A stretch of 33,066 bases of DNA from an uncultured Saprospiraceae bacterium (GCA_937921825.1 CAKZVK010000092.1:1-33066), one strand, 5' to 3'. Numbered from the stretch's first letter, positions 9,120-16,712 are shown. Made by a program: numbers and translations. Notes: a model not told the origin generated them from the sequence alone.

Positions 9120-9127
9120 TACTTTTG
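9120..9127 (+). promoter_or_regulatory. -7 promoter element for the isomerase gene
   Basis: TACTTTTG is an exact TAnnTTTG, 26 bp before the first ATG at 9154. Confidence 0.65.
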
Positions 9128-9153
9128 AAATTAGAAAAAATAAGATACGAATT

Positions 9154-10143
9154 ATGATGGATCAATTAATTTCTCGATTTCCTGAGCAGCTTATCGAGGC
9201 ACTAGAAATCGGGGAGAATGCAAAGATAAATGCTCACACTACAGACATTAACAAAGTTTATGTTGCAGGATTGGGTGGATCTGGAATCGGTGCTGATTTT
9301 GTCAAAGAATTTATAAGAAAAGATAGCCCTATTCCCTACACAATAGGAAAGGGTTACAGCATACCACACTATGTGGATGAGAATACTTTGGCCATTTGTT
9401 CTTCATACTCTGGTAATACCGAGGAGACCCTGAATTCCTTTAATCAAATGCTGAATACAGGAGCTAAAATAGTCATCATCTCTTCTGGTGGTAAGCTCAT
9501 AGAAGCTGCCAAAGAGAAAGGACTAGATTATATCCAAGTGCCAGGTAATTGGCCTTCGCCTAGAGCTTGTCTGGGGTACTCTATAGTTCAACAGCTTTTT
9601 ATAATGCATAAGTTGGGTTTTATAGATGGTTCATTCAAGCAAGAATTCAGAGTAGCCATAGACCTTATCAAATTCGATAATGAGGCAATACAAAAAGCAG
9701 CCAAGCAAGTCGCTGATAGAATACAAGATAAGTTACCGATCATCTATGTGACAGATAGAATGGAAGCTGTAGCCGTAAGACTCCGTCAGCAGATAAATGA
9801 AAATGCTAAGATGCTCTGTTGGCATCATGTGATACCAGAAATGAATCATAATGAACTAGTCGGATGGACAGAAAAACAACCAGACAAGGCCGTAATCTAT
9901 CTCAGAAATAGAGATGACTTTAAGCGTAACCAAGTCAGAATGGATATCAATCAGGAAATAATTTCGAAGTACTCTGATACCATCATAGATATCTATTCCA
10001 AAGGAAATACTTTGATCGAGAAAGCCATTTACTTAGTGCACCTTGGAGATTGGATCTCATGGTATCTTTCAGAATTGAAAGGGGCTGATGCGGTAGAAAT
10101 TAAAGTCATAGATTTTCTCAAATCTGAATTGGCAAAAGTTTAA
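9154..10143 (+). CDS. Bifunctional phosphoglucose/phosphomannose isomerase (SIS family)
   Basis: Two SIS folds are visible. The first has VYVAGLGGSGIGADFV (residues 35-50) and ICSSYSGNTEET (81-92), the sugar-phosphate-binding serine/threonine loops. The second has a C-terminal PGI/PMI domain with IPEMNHNELVGW (228-238), which carries the candidate catalytic glutamate, and YLVHLGDWISWYL near the end. At 329 residues it matches the bifunctional family first defined in archaea, not the much larger classical PGI. It interconverts glucose-6-P or mannose-6-P with fructose-6-P in the cytoplasm. Two ATG codons start the frame (9154 and 9157); either may be used. Confidence 0.9.
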   Translation: MMDQLISRFPEQLIEALEIGENAKINAHTTDINKVYVAGLGGSGIGADFVKEFIRKDSPIPYTIGKGYSIPHYVDENTLAICSSYSGNTEETLNSFNQMLNTGAKIVIISSGGKLIEAAKEKGLDYIQVPGNWPSPRACLGYSIVQQLFIMHKLGFIDGSFKQEFRVAIDLIKFDNEAIQKAAKQVADRIQDKLPIIYVTDRMEAVAVRLRQQINENAKMLCWHHVIPEMNHNELVGWTEKQPDKAVIYLRNRDDFKRNQVRMDINQEIISKYSDTIIDIYSKGNTLIEKAIYLVHLGDWISWYLSELKGADAVEIKVIDFLKSELAKV

Positions 10144-10200
10144 TCTGACTTTCTTACAAATCGAAGACAACATATTAAGCTTTTTCTAATTTGAATTGGT

Positions 10201-10224
10201 AATTTCATTCATAGCAATGAAATT
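10201..10224 (+). repeat. Perfect 9-bp inverted repeat just before a start codon
   Basis: AATTTCATT (10201-10209) and AATGAAATT (10216-10224) flank a 6-nt loop and end 3 bp before the ATG at 10228. In the mRNA this hairpin would cover the ribosome-binding region. It could equally be a protein operator. Confidence 0.7.
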
Positions 10225-10227
10225 ATC

Positions 10228-12681
10228 ATGAGAATACTAATCTTAGTTGTCACAGTTTTACTTTGTTCATGTACTCAAGTCGAACAGCCTGAGGAAAGGC
10301 TTTATCCTTCTGATTATCTTTTTGCTCAGCGTTCATTTCCTCACGGAAAAGTGGATCTACAAGCTTATAGACAAGCTGTATCTGACAGGCAAGACTTTCA
10401 AAATTTTCTCAAGGGTCCCTTTGATCTCGAATGGCATTCTGCAGGCCCCACTAATATTAATGGAAGAATATCAGATCTGGAATTGTCGCCAGATGAGGAT
10501 AATGTGCTGTATGTAGGTACAGCCTCAGGGGGAATATTCAAGTCGGAAGATTTGGGGTCTAGCTATACGTCTATTTTTGATGACGCGGAAAGCTTGTCTA
10601 TAGGTGACATGGCGATTTCTAAAAACAATCCTGATCTCATCTATGTAGGCACAGGAGAGTCTAATGCTGGAGGAGGGTCTATTGCCTATGACGGATTAGG
10701 GATGTATTACTCTGATGATGCTGGCGCTAGTTGGGAAAGAATGGGGCTAGAGAAAGCAGGCTCTATCGGTAAGGTGGTTATAGATCCTAATGATGATAAT
10801 AAAGTATTAGTCGCTGCTATGGGTGCCCTCTTTGCTAATTCATCGGATAGAGGTATCTATAGAACAAAAGACCAAGGACAAGTGTGGGAGCAAGTGCTCT
10901 TCCTTTCAGATTCTACAGGAGGCATAGATCTAGCGATACATCCTCAGAACGGAGAGATAGTATATGCTGCAATGTGGGAGAGAATCAGAAGGCCCTATAA
11001 TAGACAATATGGAGGGGCTACCACCGGCATATACAAGACTACTGACGGTGGGGATAACTGGAGTGAGCTTACGGTAGGCTTGCCCTCTTTGCCGGAGGAT
11101 AAGGGCAGAATAGGTCTCGCTATTTCAGAGTCCAATCCTAATATCTTGTATGCCTACTATGCAAATGCCACGGGAATCCTCAATGGAATATACCGATCAG
11201 AAGATGGCGGAGACAGCTGGACTTTAGTTAATTCTGACGTAGTGACAACTACTTTCAATTGGTGGTTTGGAAAAATATTTGTGCATCCTACTGATCCTGA
11301 TGATGTTTATCTCACTAACATAAATATGTTTAGGTCTAGAGATGGTGGCGCTTCTTGGTATCAGGTATTTGAGGAGGCACATGTGGATCATCATGCTATG
11401 GCCATTCATCCTAGCAAAACTGAAATTGTATTCAATGGAAATGATGGAGGCGTCTATTTGGGTCTGGGTGAAGATTATATAGAAAGCGATTATAAAAATG
11501 GATTGAACAATTTTCAGTTCTATACTTGTGAGATAGATCCTTCTGAACCAAGCAGACTTTATGGAGGTGCTCAAGACAATGGAACTGTAAGAACTTTTGG
11601 AAATGTAGATGCTTGGTCACCTATAGGAGGTGGTGATGGCTTCAGGGTGATCGTGAGTCCTGATGATAGTGATGTTGTCTACTTTGAATTTCAGTATGGT
11701 AATATTAGAAAGACAGAAGATGGCGGCGCTACTGTAGAGTGGGGTAGTAATGGTCTAGATGGTCGATTCAACTGGAATACACCTATCGTCATGGATCCAA
11801 ATAATAGTAGAGTTCTCTATACTGGCAGTCAGCAATTATATCGAACTATAAATGGTGCGGATAGTTGGCAAGCAATTTCACCCGTTCTTGTTAATGAATC
11901 TAACCCTCAAGGTAATCTGACTTTCGGAAGTATTACAGCTATAGATGTCTCATCGCATGATAGTCAAGTGATCTACATAGGAACGGATGACGGCAACCTG
12001 TGGGTCACTAAGGATGGTGGCGCTACATATAATAGTATTAAAGGAGCAATTCCGGATAGATGGATTACAGCCGTGACGCATGATCCGCATAGACCTGCAG
12101 GTGTCTATGTGACGGTTTCTGGGTTCCGCTTTGGCGAAGCTGAAGGACAGGTGTATTATTCCTCCGACTTTGGAGAGAATTGGGCATCTATTGGAGCAGG
12201 GCTTCCGGATGTCCCGTGTAATGATATTGTTGCTGATGGAATTATAGACGAGCTGATTTATGTCGCCACTGATATAGGAGTTTTCACTAGTGTCAGTAGA
12301 GGAGACCACTGGTCATTATTGGGCACTAATCTGCCGGTTGTTCCAGTAACTGATCTAGACATCCATGATGAAACACGTTTGCTGGCAGCGGCTACTTTTG
12401 GGAAAGGTATGTACACTTATGACTTACCGTTATCAGTAGCTAATGAAGAACTTGTTAGTGAATCTAAAATCTTATTATATCCCAATCCAGTAATAGAGTA
12501 CTTAACCGTAGAAACAGAAATAAATGTTTTAGGCGTAGAGATATACAACCTTGCTGGAATTCTTCTTAAGAAAGAAGCCAAGAGTAAAAGAATTTATTGC
12601 GGTGATTTAGTGTCTGGAACTTATACGGCTGTAATTAGAACGGAGTCAGGTGTGGAGGTCAAGAAATTTATCAAAAACTAG
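10228..12681 (+). CDS. Asp-box (BNR/sialidase-like) beta-propeller lipoprotein with a T9SS type A sorting domain
   Basis: The 817-residue protein starts with a lipoprotein signal (hydrophobic stretch ending LLCSC, lipid cysteine C15). Most of the rest is made of beta-propeller blades with about ten Asp-box motifs (S/T-x-D-x-G-x-x-W), for example SDDAGASW, TTDGGDNW, SEDGGDSW and SRDGGASW. The last 85 residues (KILLYPNPVIEYLTVE to EVKKFIKN) are a T9SS sorting domain. Similar propellers occur in GH74-like and VPS10-like proteins; no catalytic residues can be assigned. It is probably surface exposed. The gene overlaps the convergent TerB-like gene by 4 bp and has a hairpin over its translation start region. 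Confidence 0.85.
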   Translation: MRILILVVTVLLCSCTQVEQPEERLYPSDYLFAQRSFPHGKVDLQAYRQAVSDRQDFQNFLKGPFDLEWHSAGPTNINGRISDLELSPDEDNVLYVGTASGGIFKSEDLGSSYTSIFDDAESLSIGDMAISKNNPDLIYVGTGESNAGGGSIAYDGLGMYYSDDAGASWERMGLEKAGSIGKVVIDPNDDNKVLVAAMGALFANSSDRGIYRTKDQGQVWEQVLFLSDSTGGIDLAIHPQNGEIVYAAMWERIRRPYNRQYGGATTGIYKTTDGGDNWSELTVGLPSLPEDKGRIGLAISESNPNILYAYYANATGILNGIYRSEDGGDSWTLVNSDVVTTTFNWWFGKIFVHPTDPDDVYLTNINMFRSRDGGASWYQVFEEAHVDHHAMAIHPSKTEIVFNGNDGGVYLGLGEDYIESDYKNGLNNFQFYTCEIDPSEPSRLYGGAQDNGTVRTFGNVDAWSPIGGGDGFRVIVSPDDSDVVYFEFQYGNIRKTEDGGATVEWGSNGLDGRFNWNTPIVMDPNNSRVLYTGSQQLYRTINGADSWQAISPVLVNESNPQGNLTFGSITAIDVSSHDSQVIYIGTDDGNLWVTKDGGATYNSIKGAIPDRWITAVTHDPHRPAGVYVTVSGFRFGEAEGQVYYSSDFGENWASIGAGLPDVPCNDIVADGIIDELIYVATDIGVFTSVSRGDHWSLLGTNLPVVPVTDLDIHDETRLLAAATFGKGMYTYDLPLSVANEELVSESKILLYPNPVIEYLTVETEINVLGVEIYNLAGILLKKEAKSKRIYCGDLVSGTYTAVIRTESGVEVKKFIKN

Positions 12682-13073
12682 TTTTGATATTTTCTGATAA
12701 CATTGAGCATGTCTTCTGTCTTGACATTTTCGTAAGTGTTTTTCTCCATGACTCTGATGAAGTCATCTATCATATTAGCTGAGAAACCGAGCTTGAAACC
12801 ATAGTGGTGGATCAGTTCTTTTTCCTCATCATTGATGACTTCATTTACCTTCATTAGAAAGAGCATGTAGTAGATGACTGTCATTCTTTCTTCCTCATTT
12901 TTCGGTATAGTCAGAGGAATCTTTTTTGTTTCCTTTATCATTGATTCTACGACTTCATCTTTCATGCCGATGTGTCTACCTACTTTTAGTAGATAGGTAA
13001 ACTCGAATTCGTCAAAGTAATTATCAATTCTAGAAAGTTGTATAAGTGCTGATAGGAGTTCTTCTGATTTCAT
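12678..13073 (-). CDS. TerB-like acidic helical protein
   Basis: The 131-residue all-helical protein resembles the TerB/tellurite-resistance co-chaperone fold: ELLSALIQLSRIDNYFDEFE in helix 1, then EERMTVIYYMLFLMKV and NEVINDEEKELIHHYGFKLG. The repeated acidic D/N-x-E/D-x-E segments (RIDNYFDEFE, INDEEKEL) fit the metal-binding pattern of TerB. I chose ATG 13073 (MKSEELL). A TTG at 13100 would add nine residues and overlap the upstream PspC-like gene. It follows that gene by 7 bp, so both are probably co-expressed and may act in envelope stress. That role is inference. Confidence 0.65.
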   Translation of the reverse strand: MKSEELLSALIQLSRIDNYFDEFEFTYLLKVGRHIGMKDEVVESMIKETKKIPLTIPKNEEERMTVIYYMLFLMKVNEVINDEEKELIHHYGFKLGFSANMIDDFIRVMEKNTYENVKTEDMLNVIRKYQN

Positions 13074-13080
13074 ATCCTTC

Positions 13081-13299
13081 TTACTGCATGATAAGATCAA
13101 ATCCTCTTCGGAGATACTTTCTGATATTAACCCAGAAGGCTAGTATCAGATAGATGATAAGTGTAGACCCTAGAGTCACAAAGGAAATATAGACGAAGTA
13201 TAGGCGTACTCTGGCTATAGATAGACCCATTTTATGGCCTAAATAACTGCAAACTCCAAAAAAGGATCTTTCTACTGTATCTCTAAAGAAATATGACAT
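13081..13299 (-). CDS. PspC domain protein
   Basis: The 72-residue protein is a single PspC domain: FFGVCSYLGHKMGLSIARVR, then the hydrophobic helix LYFVYISFVTLGSTLIIYLI continuing into LAFWVNIRKYLRR. PspC proteins are membrane sensors of envelope (phage-shock) stress in Proteobacteria, and lone domains are widespread in Bacteroidota with unknown partners. The gene is directly followed by the TerB-like gene. Confidence 0.85.
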   Translation of the reverse strand: MSYFFRDTVERSFFGVCSYLGHKMGLSIARVRLYFVYISFVTLGSTLIIYLILAFWVNIRKYLRRGFDLIMQ

Positions 13300-13349
13300 T
13301 TACTCTAAATATACTCAAGAGCCCTATTTTTTGCAAGTGACTGTCCTCT

Positions 13350-13604
13350 CTAGTGAAAATATAGGCCATTTTGAGGCCTAGGAGTGAGTAATTCTGTAGA
13401 AACTCGGTTATCATGTACTGTTATGCTCTTGATACCTCTATCTGAGGAGACAGAGTAAATCTTATCTACACATACGGTAAATCCACAAAAACCTATAAAA
13501 AGGATGAAGGCAAGGAATAGTAATTCTTTGAGGCCGAGTCTGAAAGTATCCTCTTTTTCAAAGGAATGCTCTAGCGGCCTAGACATAACATCTGTAGCTG
13601 ACAT
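13350..13604 (-). CDS. Small single-pass membrane protein, unknown
   Basis: The 84-residue product has no family I recognise. A polar N-terminus (MSATDVMSRPLEHSFEKED) precedes one strong transmembrane helix (about residues 28-47, LLFLAFILFIGFCGFTVCV). A short extracytoplasmic tail with ITVHDNRVSTELLTPRPQ follows. The orientation is not determined. An exact TAnnTTTG promoter element lies 32 bp upstream and overlaps a palindrome, which supports a real gene. The distance to the PspC gene downstream is 50 bp, so the two may be co-transcribed. Confidence 0.6.
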   Translation of the reverse strand: MSATDVMSRPLEHSFEKEDTFRLGLKELLFLAFILFIGFCGFTVCVDKIYSVSSDRGIKSITVHDNRVSTELLTPRPQNGLYFH

Positions 13605-13635
13605 ATAAATCGAAATTTGGGTTTAAATCGGAAAC

Positions 13636-13643
13636 CAAATTTA
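13636..13643 (-). promoter_or_regulatory. -7 promoter element overlapped by a palindrome
   Basis: The plus strand CAAATTTA reads TAAATTTG on the minus strand, an exact TAnnTTTG, 32 bp before the ATG at 13604. The near-perfect palindrome ATTTAGACTAAAT (13639-13651) overlaps it and could be an operator. Confidence 0.55.
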
Positions 13644-13660
13644 GACTAAATATTAGTGGT

Positions 13661-13699
13661 ATGAAATACATAGGGGTTTTCCCTTATGTGTATTTTCAT
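13661..13699. repeat. Imperfect long inverted repeat between genes
   Basis: ATGAAATACATAGGG pairs with CCCTTATGTGTATTTTCAT around a short loop, giving about 15 pairs with small bulges on one side. It lies 42 bp past the stop of the methyltransferase gene (minus strand) and upstream of the small membrane protein gene. No T-run follows on either strand, so it is not a standard terminator. Confidence 0.6.
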
Positions 13700-13740
13700 A
13701 ATTAGTATGATGTATATATCATTTAAGATTATGTAAGCTT

Positions 13741-14544
13741 CTAGACCTTAGTGCCTTTGATGCTGAAGACTAGTGGTAGAGGGATATCATTCATCCTGAA
13801 TAAATATTCTTGATCCGCTCTTTTTTCTTCTTTCCCAAAGATCTGATAAGGAGAATAATCATATTCTCTGAAGCTATCTATCCTAAGGCCATATTTAATT
13901 AAAGCCATAAATATATCCTCCAGAGAATGCTGCCAGAAGTACTCCCCCAGCTTGATATCTGAAGCTCTATCGGCATAGGTACCTTGTTCTTCTTCATAGC
14001 TAGGAGTACCTGAATTGAAATAGGTATAACTGACCTTAAAATTATCCCAGTCAAACATATACATCGTTGGATGAAATTCTGCCATGTAGAAAACACCACC
14101 TGGTTTTAGTCTACTCATAAGTTGATGCGCCCATCTGTCTAGATCTGGCAACCAACCGATAACTCCGTAGGATGTAAAAACGATATCAAATAATTTCCCG
14201 ATATGCTTATCTATGTCATAAACATTACAAGCCTGGAACTCTGCAGATAGCTTCAGCTGGGTATTCAGTTCTTGGGCTTGGGCGATGGCTACTTCGGATA
14301 GATCTATACCTGTGCAGTGGGCACCCATACGCTGTAGAGATAGGGTATCTTGTCCAAAATGACATTGGCTATGTAAGAGGGTCTTACCTTCCAGAGGTGG
14401 TAGTTCTTGCAATTCTATTTTTCTAAGAGAACTTTCTCCTTTTATAAAGTTTTCGAGATTGTAGAAGTCACTCTTGATATGAATTCTAGTTTTTTCATCC
14501 CAAAGTCTTTGGTTGGTCTTAAAGTATTCTTTTTCCTTATTCAT
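13741..14544 (-). CDS. Class I SAM-dependent methyltransferase
   Basis: This is a small-molecule-type methyltransferase. LLHSQCHFGQDTLSLQRMGA replaces the usual GxGxG motif I (with H and Q, as in a known subgroup). It is followed by TGIDLSEVAIAQA (the acidic D binds SAM ribose), FDIVFTSYGVIGWLPDLDRW and LKPGGVFYMAEFHP. The C-terminal part (YADRASDIKLGEYFWQHSLE) covers the substrate side. The ATG at 14544 (MNKEKEYFKTN) is preferred over a TTG at 14598, because the TTG frame would run through the promoter of the divergent gene. It has 267 residues; the substrate is unknown. Confidence 0.85.
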   Translation of the reverse strand: MNKEKEYFKTNQRLWDEKTRIHIKSDFYNLENFIKGESSLRKIELQELPPLEGKTLLHSQCHFGQDTLSLQRMGAHCTGIDLSEVAIAQAQELNTQLKLSAEFQACNVYDIDKHIGKLFDIVFTSYGVIGWLPDLDRWAHQLMSRLKPGGVFYMAEFHPTMYMFDWDNFKVSYTYFNSGTPSYEEEQGTYADRASDIKLGEYFWQHSLEDIFMALIKYGLRIDSFREYDYSPYQIFGKEEKRADQEYLFRMNDIPLPLVFSIKGTKV

Positions 14545-14551
14545 CTTGGTG

Positions 14552-14559
14552 TACCTTTG
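14552..14559 (+). promoter_or_regulatory. -7 promoter element for the DUF3467 gene
   Basis: TACCTTTG is an exact TAnnTTTG, 55 bp before the ATG at 14615. Two GATATC palindromes (14566-14571 and 14576-14581) lie at the expected transcription start. Confidence 0.65.
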
Positions 14560-14614
14560 TGATACGATATCAGGTGATATCACAGTTTCTAATATCAAAG
14601 ATTAAAAAATAATC

Positions 14615-14929
14615 ATGGCTGGAGAAAAGCAAAAAAAGAATCAAGTAAATATAGAGTTACCGGAAGAGATCGCTGAAGGGGTATATGCTAACCTAGCAAT
14701 CATCTCTCATTCTCAATCAGAGTTCGTCGTAGACTTTGTCAGACTAGTCCCTAATGTGCCTAAGGCTAAAGTAAAATCAAGAGTGATTCTTACGCCTCAG
14801 CATGCTAAGAGATTATTAGGAGCACTGCAAGATAATGTTGTCAAATTCGAAAAGCAGTTTGGACCTATTACTGTAGGAAAACAGAATCCTTATCCTCCGA
14901 TGAATTTTACGCCTACAGCTCAAGCGTAG
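14615..14929 (+). CDS. DUF3467 protein
   Basis: The 104-residue protein matches DUF3467: INIELPEEI-like start (VNIELPEEIAEGVYANLAII), HSQSEFVVDFVRLVP, then VKSRVILTPQHAKRLLGALQDNV, and a short proline-rich tail ending FTPTAQA. The family is a small beta-rich protein of unknown function, common in Bacteroidota and often encoded next to rpoC. Here it is monocistronic and divergent from a methyltransferase gene. It has its own promoter element and possible operator. Confidence 0.85.
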   Translation: MAGEKQKKNQVNIELPEEIAEGVYANLAIISHSQSEFVVDFVRLVPNVPKAKVKSRVILTPQHAKRLLGALQDNVVKFEKQFGPITVGKQNPYPPMNFTPTAQA

Positions 14930-14947
14930 TAAGGTTATAAAAGAATA

Positions 14948-14973
14948 AACCCCCGAACAAGTGTTCGAGGGTT
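14948..14973 (-). terminator. Hairpin terminator of the large lipoprotein gene, perhaps bidirectional
   Basis: AACCCCCGAAC and GTTCGAGGGTT pair around an AAGT loop with one mismatch. On the minus strand it is followed by TTTATTCTTTT, so it best serves the minus gene ending at 15036. It may also stop the DUF3467 transcript 19 bp after its stop. Confidence 0.75.
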
Positions 14974-15035
14974 GATGTCTCAATTATTTTGGAGTTTTTA
15001 TTATCGTATAGACTTGATCTTAGATCAGTACTGTT

Positions 15036-16211
15036 CTAGATATTCGCATACATTAGTGCTTTCATAAATCTGTCCTTTAGTTTTTCCGTGGCATCAGTCA
15101 TGATTTCAAAATCATGTGGGAATGGTCTCGGATTCGTTTTCAGTCTCTTTCTATCTGTGCTAGAAAGAGCTCGTCTGTCTCCTCTAAAGGTGCTTGCATA
15201 GTCTTTGAAGAAAGCTTCTACTGATAGAGGTTCTGAAGATATCATTGCTTCTGTCTCTATGTTATAAATCTTCATGTTGCCACTGACGTAAGCTGCTTTT
15301 TCTCTATAGATCTCAGTCACATCAGCATATACGATCTTGAACTTTTCTTCCTTTAGTTTCTTCCCTGTACTATCCTTTCGGATGTTGCCCTTTTTATCTC
15401 TCAGATATCGAAATCCATCTTTTACTCTTTTCTCGTCAGTATGATGGTTTATGCTTTCTCTTTCTGGACTCACACTTATCTCTAGTAATTCTAGGACTGC
15501 TAGATTGTCATATATTATTCCTGGAACTTCTTCTAGGTAGTACTCTTTCCAGCTGTCTCTTAAGTTATTTACATTTAATCCTTCCAGATGCATATTGACT
15601 TCTGCAGGTACATAAGAGCGACTGTTGTTTACTATGTCTACAAGGATATGAACGGTACCTGCTTCTTTGGCTTTATTGAGAGCAGTATGTATGTTTTCAT
15701 AATCATGCATTCTGTTCATCACCCTTTGGAAATCGATATAGGCTTCTCTAGCGTATTTCTTGTCACCTGTCTTCTCGGCCTGAGCGAGTAGCATGAGACC
15801 ATGCTCGTAGAAATAATCTGCTGCTCCTTTCCTTGCTTTAGTAGTTATGGCGTAGGTGTCTACAAAGTCGAAATGGGCTTCGTATCCTTCCTTACTGATT
15901 AGAGGTACTAAAGGCAGTATGTGGCGCTGTCTTCTTTCTATTTTGTTGCTGATTAATTCTATGCTCTCCCAGTTTTCTGGGTTGGATTCTCCATCTAAGA
16001 AAGTTATCTCATCTAGGTCTCTAGCATTTATCTTAGCAAATGCTTCTTCTAGACCCTGGACATGTTTGGTTTTCTTGTTTTTCTTGCCAGCTAATTTTTC
16101 AGTAGCATAGATGATGGCACTGTCGTAATCGCCTCTCTCCACCATCTTGTCTAAAGTGCGGCATGAAGTGATCATAATGATCGCGGTCAAAGTGTAAAGT
16201 AACTTTTTCAT
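15036..16211 (-). CDS. Large uncharacterised lipoprotein
   Basis: I do not recognise the family. The 391-residue protein has a clear lipoprotein signal (TLTAIIMITSC, lipid cysteine C17) and is therefore membrane anchored. The N-terminal half is helical and repeat-like: DKMVERGDYDSAIIYATEKLAG and KYAREAYIDFQRVMNRMHDYE are TPR-like. The C-terminal half contains a beta-rich region with VHILVDIVNNSRSYVPAE and YADVTEIYREKAAYVSGNMKIYN. The helix-rich N-terminus suggests a scaffolding role in the envelope, but this is a guess. The start codon lies inside a long inverted repeat (16208-16265). The gene is followed by a terminator. Confidence 0.75.
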   Translation of the reverse strand: MKKLLYTLTAIIMITSCRTLDKMVERGDYDSAIIYATEKLAGKKNKKTKHVQGLEEAFAKINARDLDEITFLDGESNPENWESIELISNKIERRQRHILPLVPLISKEGYEAHFDFVDTYAITTKARKGAADYFYEHGLMLLAQAEKTGDKKYAREAYIDFQRVMNRMHDYENIHTALNKAKEAGTVHILVDIVNNSRSYVPAEVNMHLEGLNVNNLRDSWKEYYLEEVPGIIYDNLAVLELLEISVSPERESINHHTDEKRVKDGFRYLRDKKGNIRKDSTGKKLKEEKFKIVYADVTEIYREKAAYVSGNMKIYNIETEAMISSEPLSVEAFFKDYASTFRGDRRALSSTDRKRLKTNPRPFPHDFEIMTDATEKLKDRFMKALMYANI

Positions 16212-16265
16212 AGGCCATAATTTAGGTGGTTAAGTAATCAGATCTTTAACCTATGATGCCTATGA
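16208..16265 (-). promoter_or_regulatory. Nested inverted repeat enclosing the lipoprotein start codon
   Basis: The outer arms TCATAGGC (16208-16215) and GCCTATGA (16258-16265) are perfect, and the inner arms GGTTAA (16228-16233) and TTAACC (16246-16251) are too. In the minus-strand mRNA the AUG of the lipoprotein gene is part of the outer stem. This is a candidate translational control structure. Confidence 0.6.
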
Positions 16266-16381
16266 CTGAGGAGTTGTTACCAAAAGAGTTCCAGTTTACA
16301 TAGAATTAACTAGTGGTGTTAAGGGCACATTAAATTATAATGCTGCTGAGCCAGATGTAGTTTTTTGCGGAGTAGGGGAGT

Positions 16382-16633
16382 CTACTTCTCTGCTATTTTG
16401 AGCATCCCTAAGATCTTAGAGGCATGCTTAGTGTCTTTAGGTTTGAGCTCTATCTTGTACTCTTTGTAGCTGCCTGTAATGAGGACTTCTATAGGAGAGG
16501 CGATTTTGAGTTTCTGCACTCTGGTAATCTTCTTTCTGAGTCTTCCTTGTAGCTCTGTACTCTTTATGAATTCCTTGTCCATTGCTCCTTTAGACTTTGC
16601 AATGAAGATCACTTTGTTTTTCACTTTAACCAT
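16382..16633 (-). CDS. Small basic protein, unknown
   Basis: The 83-residue product begins MVKVKNKVIFIAKSKGAMDK and is rich in lysine. It has a beta-strand-like pattern (KIASPIEVLITGSYKEYKIELKPK) and no signal peptide or membrane helix. No family is recognised. It lies alone between the lptC and lipoprotein genes, 79 bp from lptC and 170 bp from the lipoprotein gene. The 170-bp gap (16212-16381) contains the nested repeat and nothing else that I can identify. Codon use is like the neighbours, so I think it is a real gene, with moderate confidence. Confidence 0.55.
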   Translation of the reverse strand: MVKVKNKVIFIAKSKGAMDKEFIKSTELQGRLRKKITRVQKLKIASPIEVLITGSYKEYKIELKPKDTKHASKILGMLKIAEK

Positions 16634-16712
16634 GGGCCTAAATTAGATAAACTATCAGTACATAACAAACTTCAGGAACAAGGACCTAGTCCAGTAGTTA
16701 CTAATAGAGCTA

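Noticed and set aside
13074-13100. TerB-like gene start at TTG 13100
   Set aside because: It overlaps the PspC-like gene; ATG 13073 leaves a 7-bp gap and a typical helical start.
14545-14598. Methyltransferase start at TTG 14598
   Set aside because: It would extend through the exact TAnnTTTG promoter of the divergent DUF3467 gene; ATG 14544 gives a normal family N-terminus.
14948-14973. Possible tRNA T-arm (GTTCGAGGG)
   Set aside because: It is one arm of a terminator hairpin; no other tRNA elements are present.
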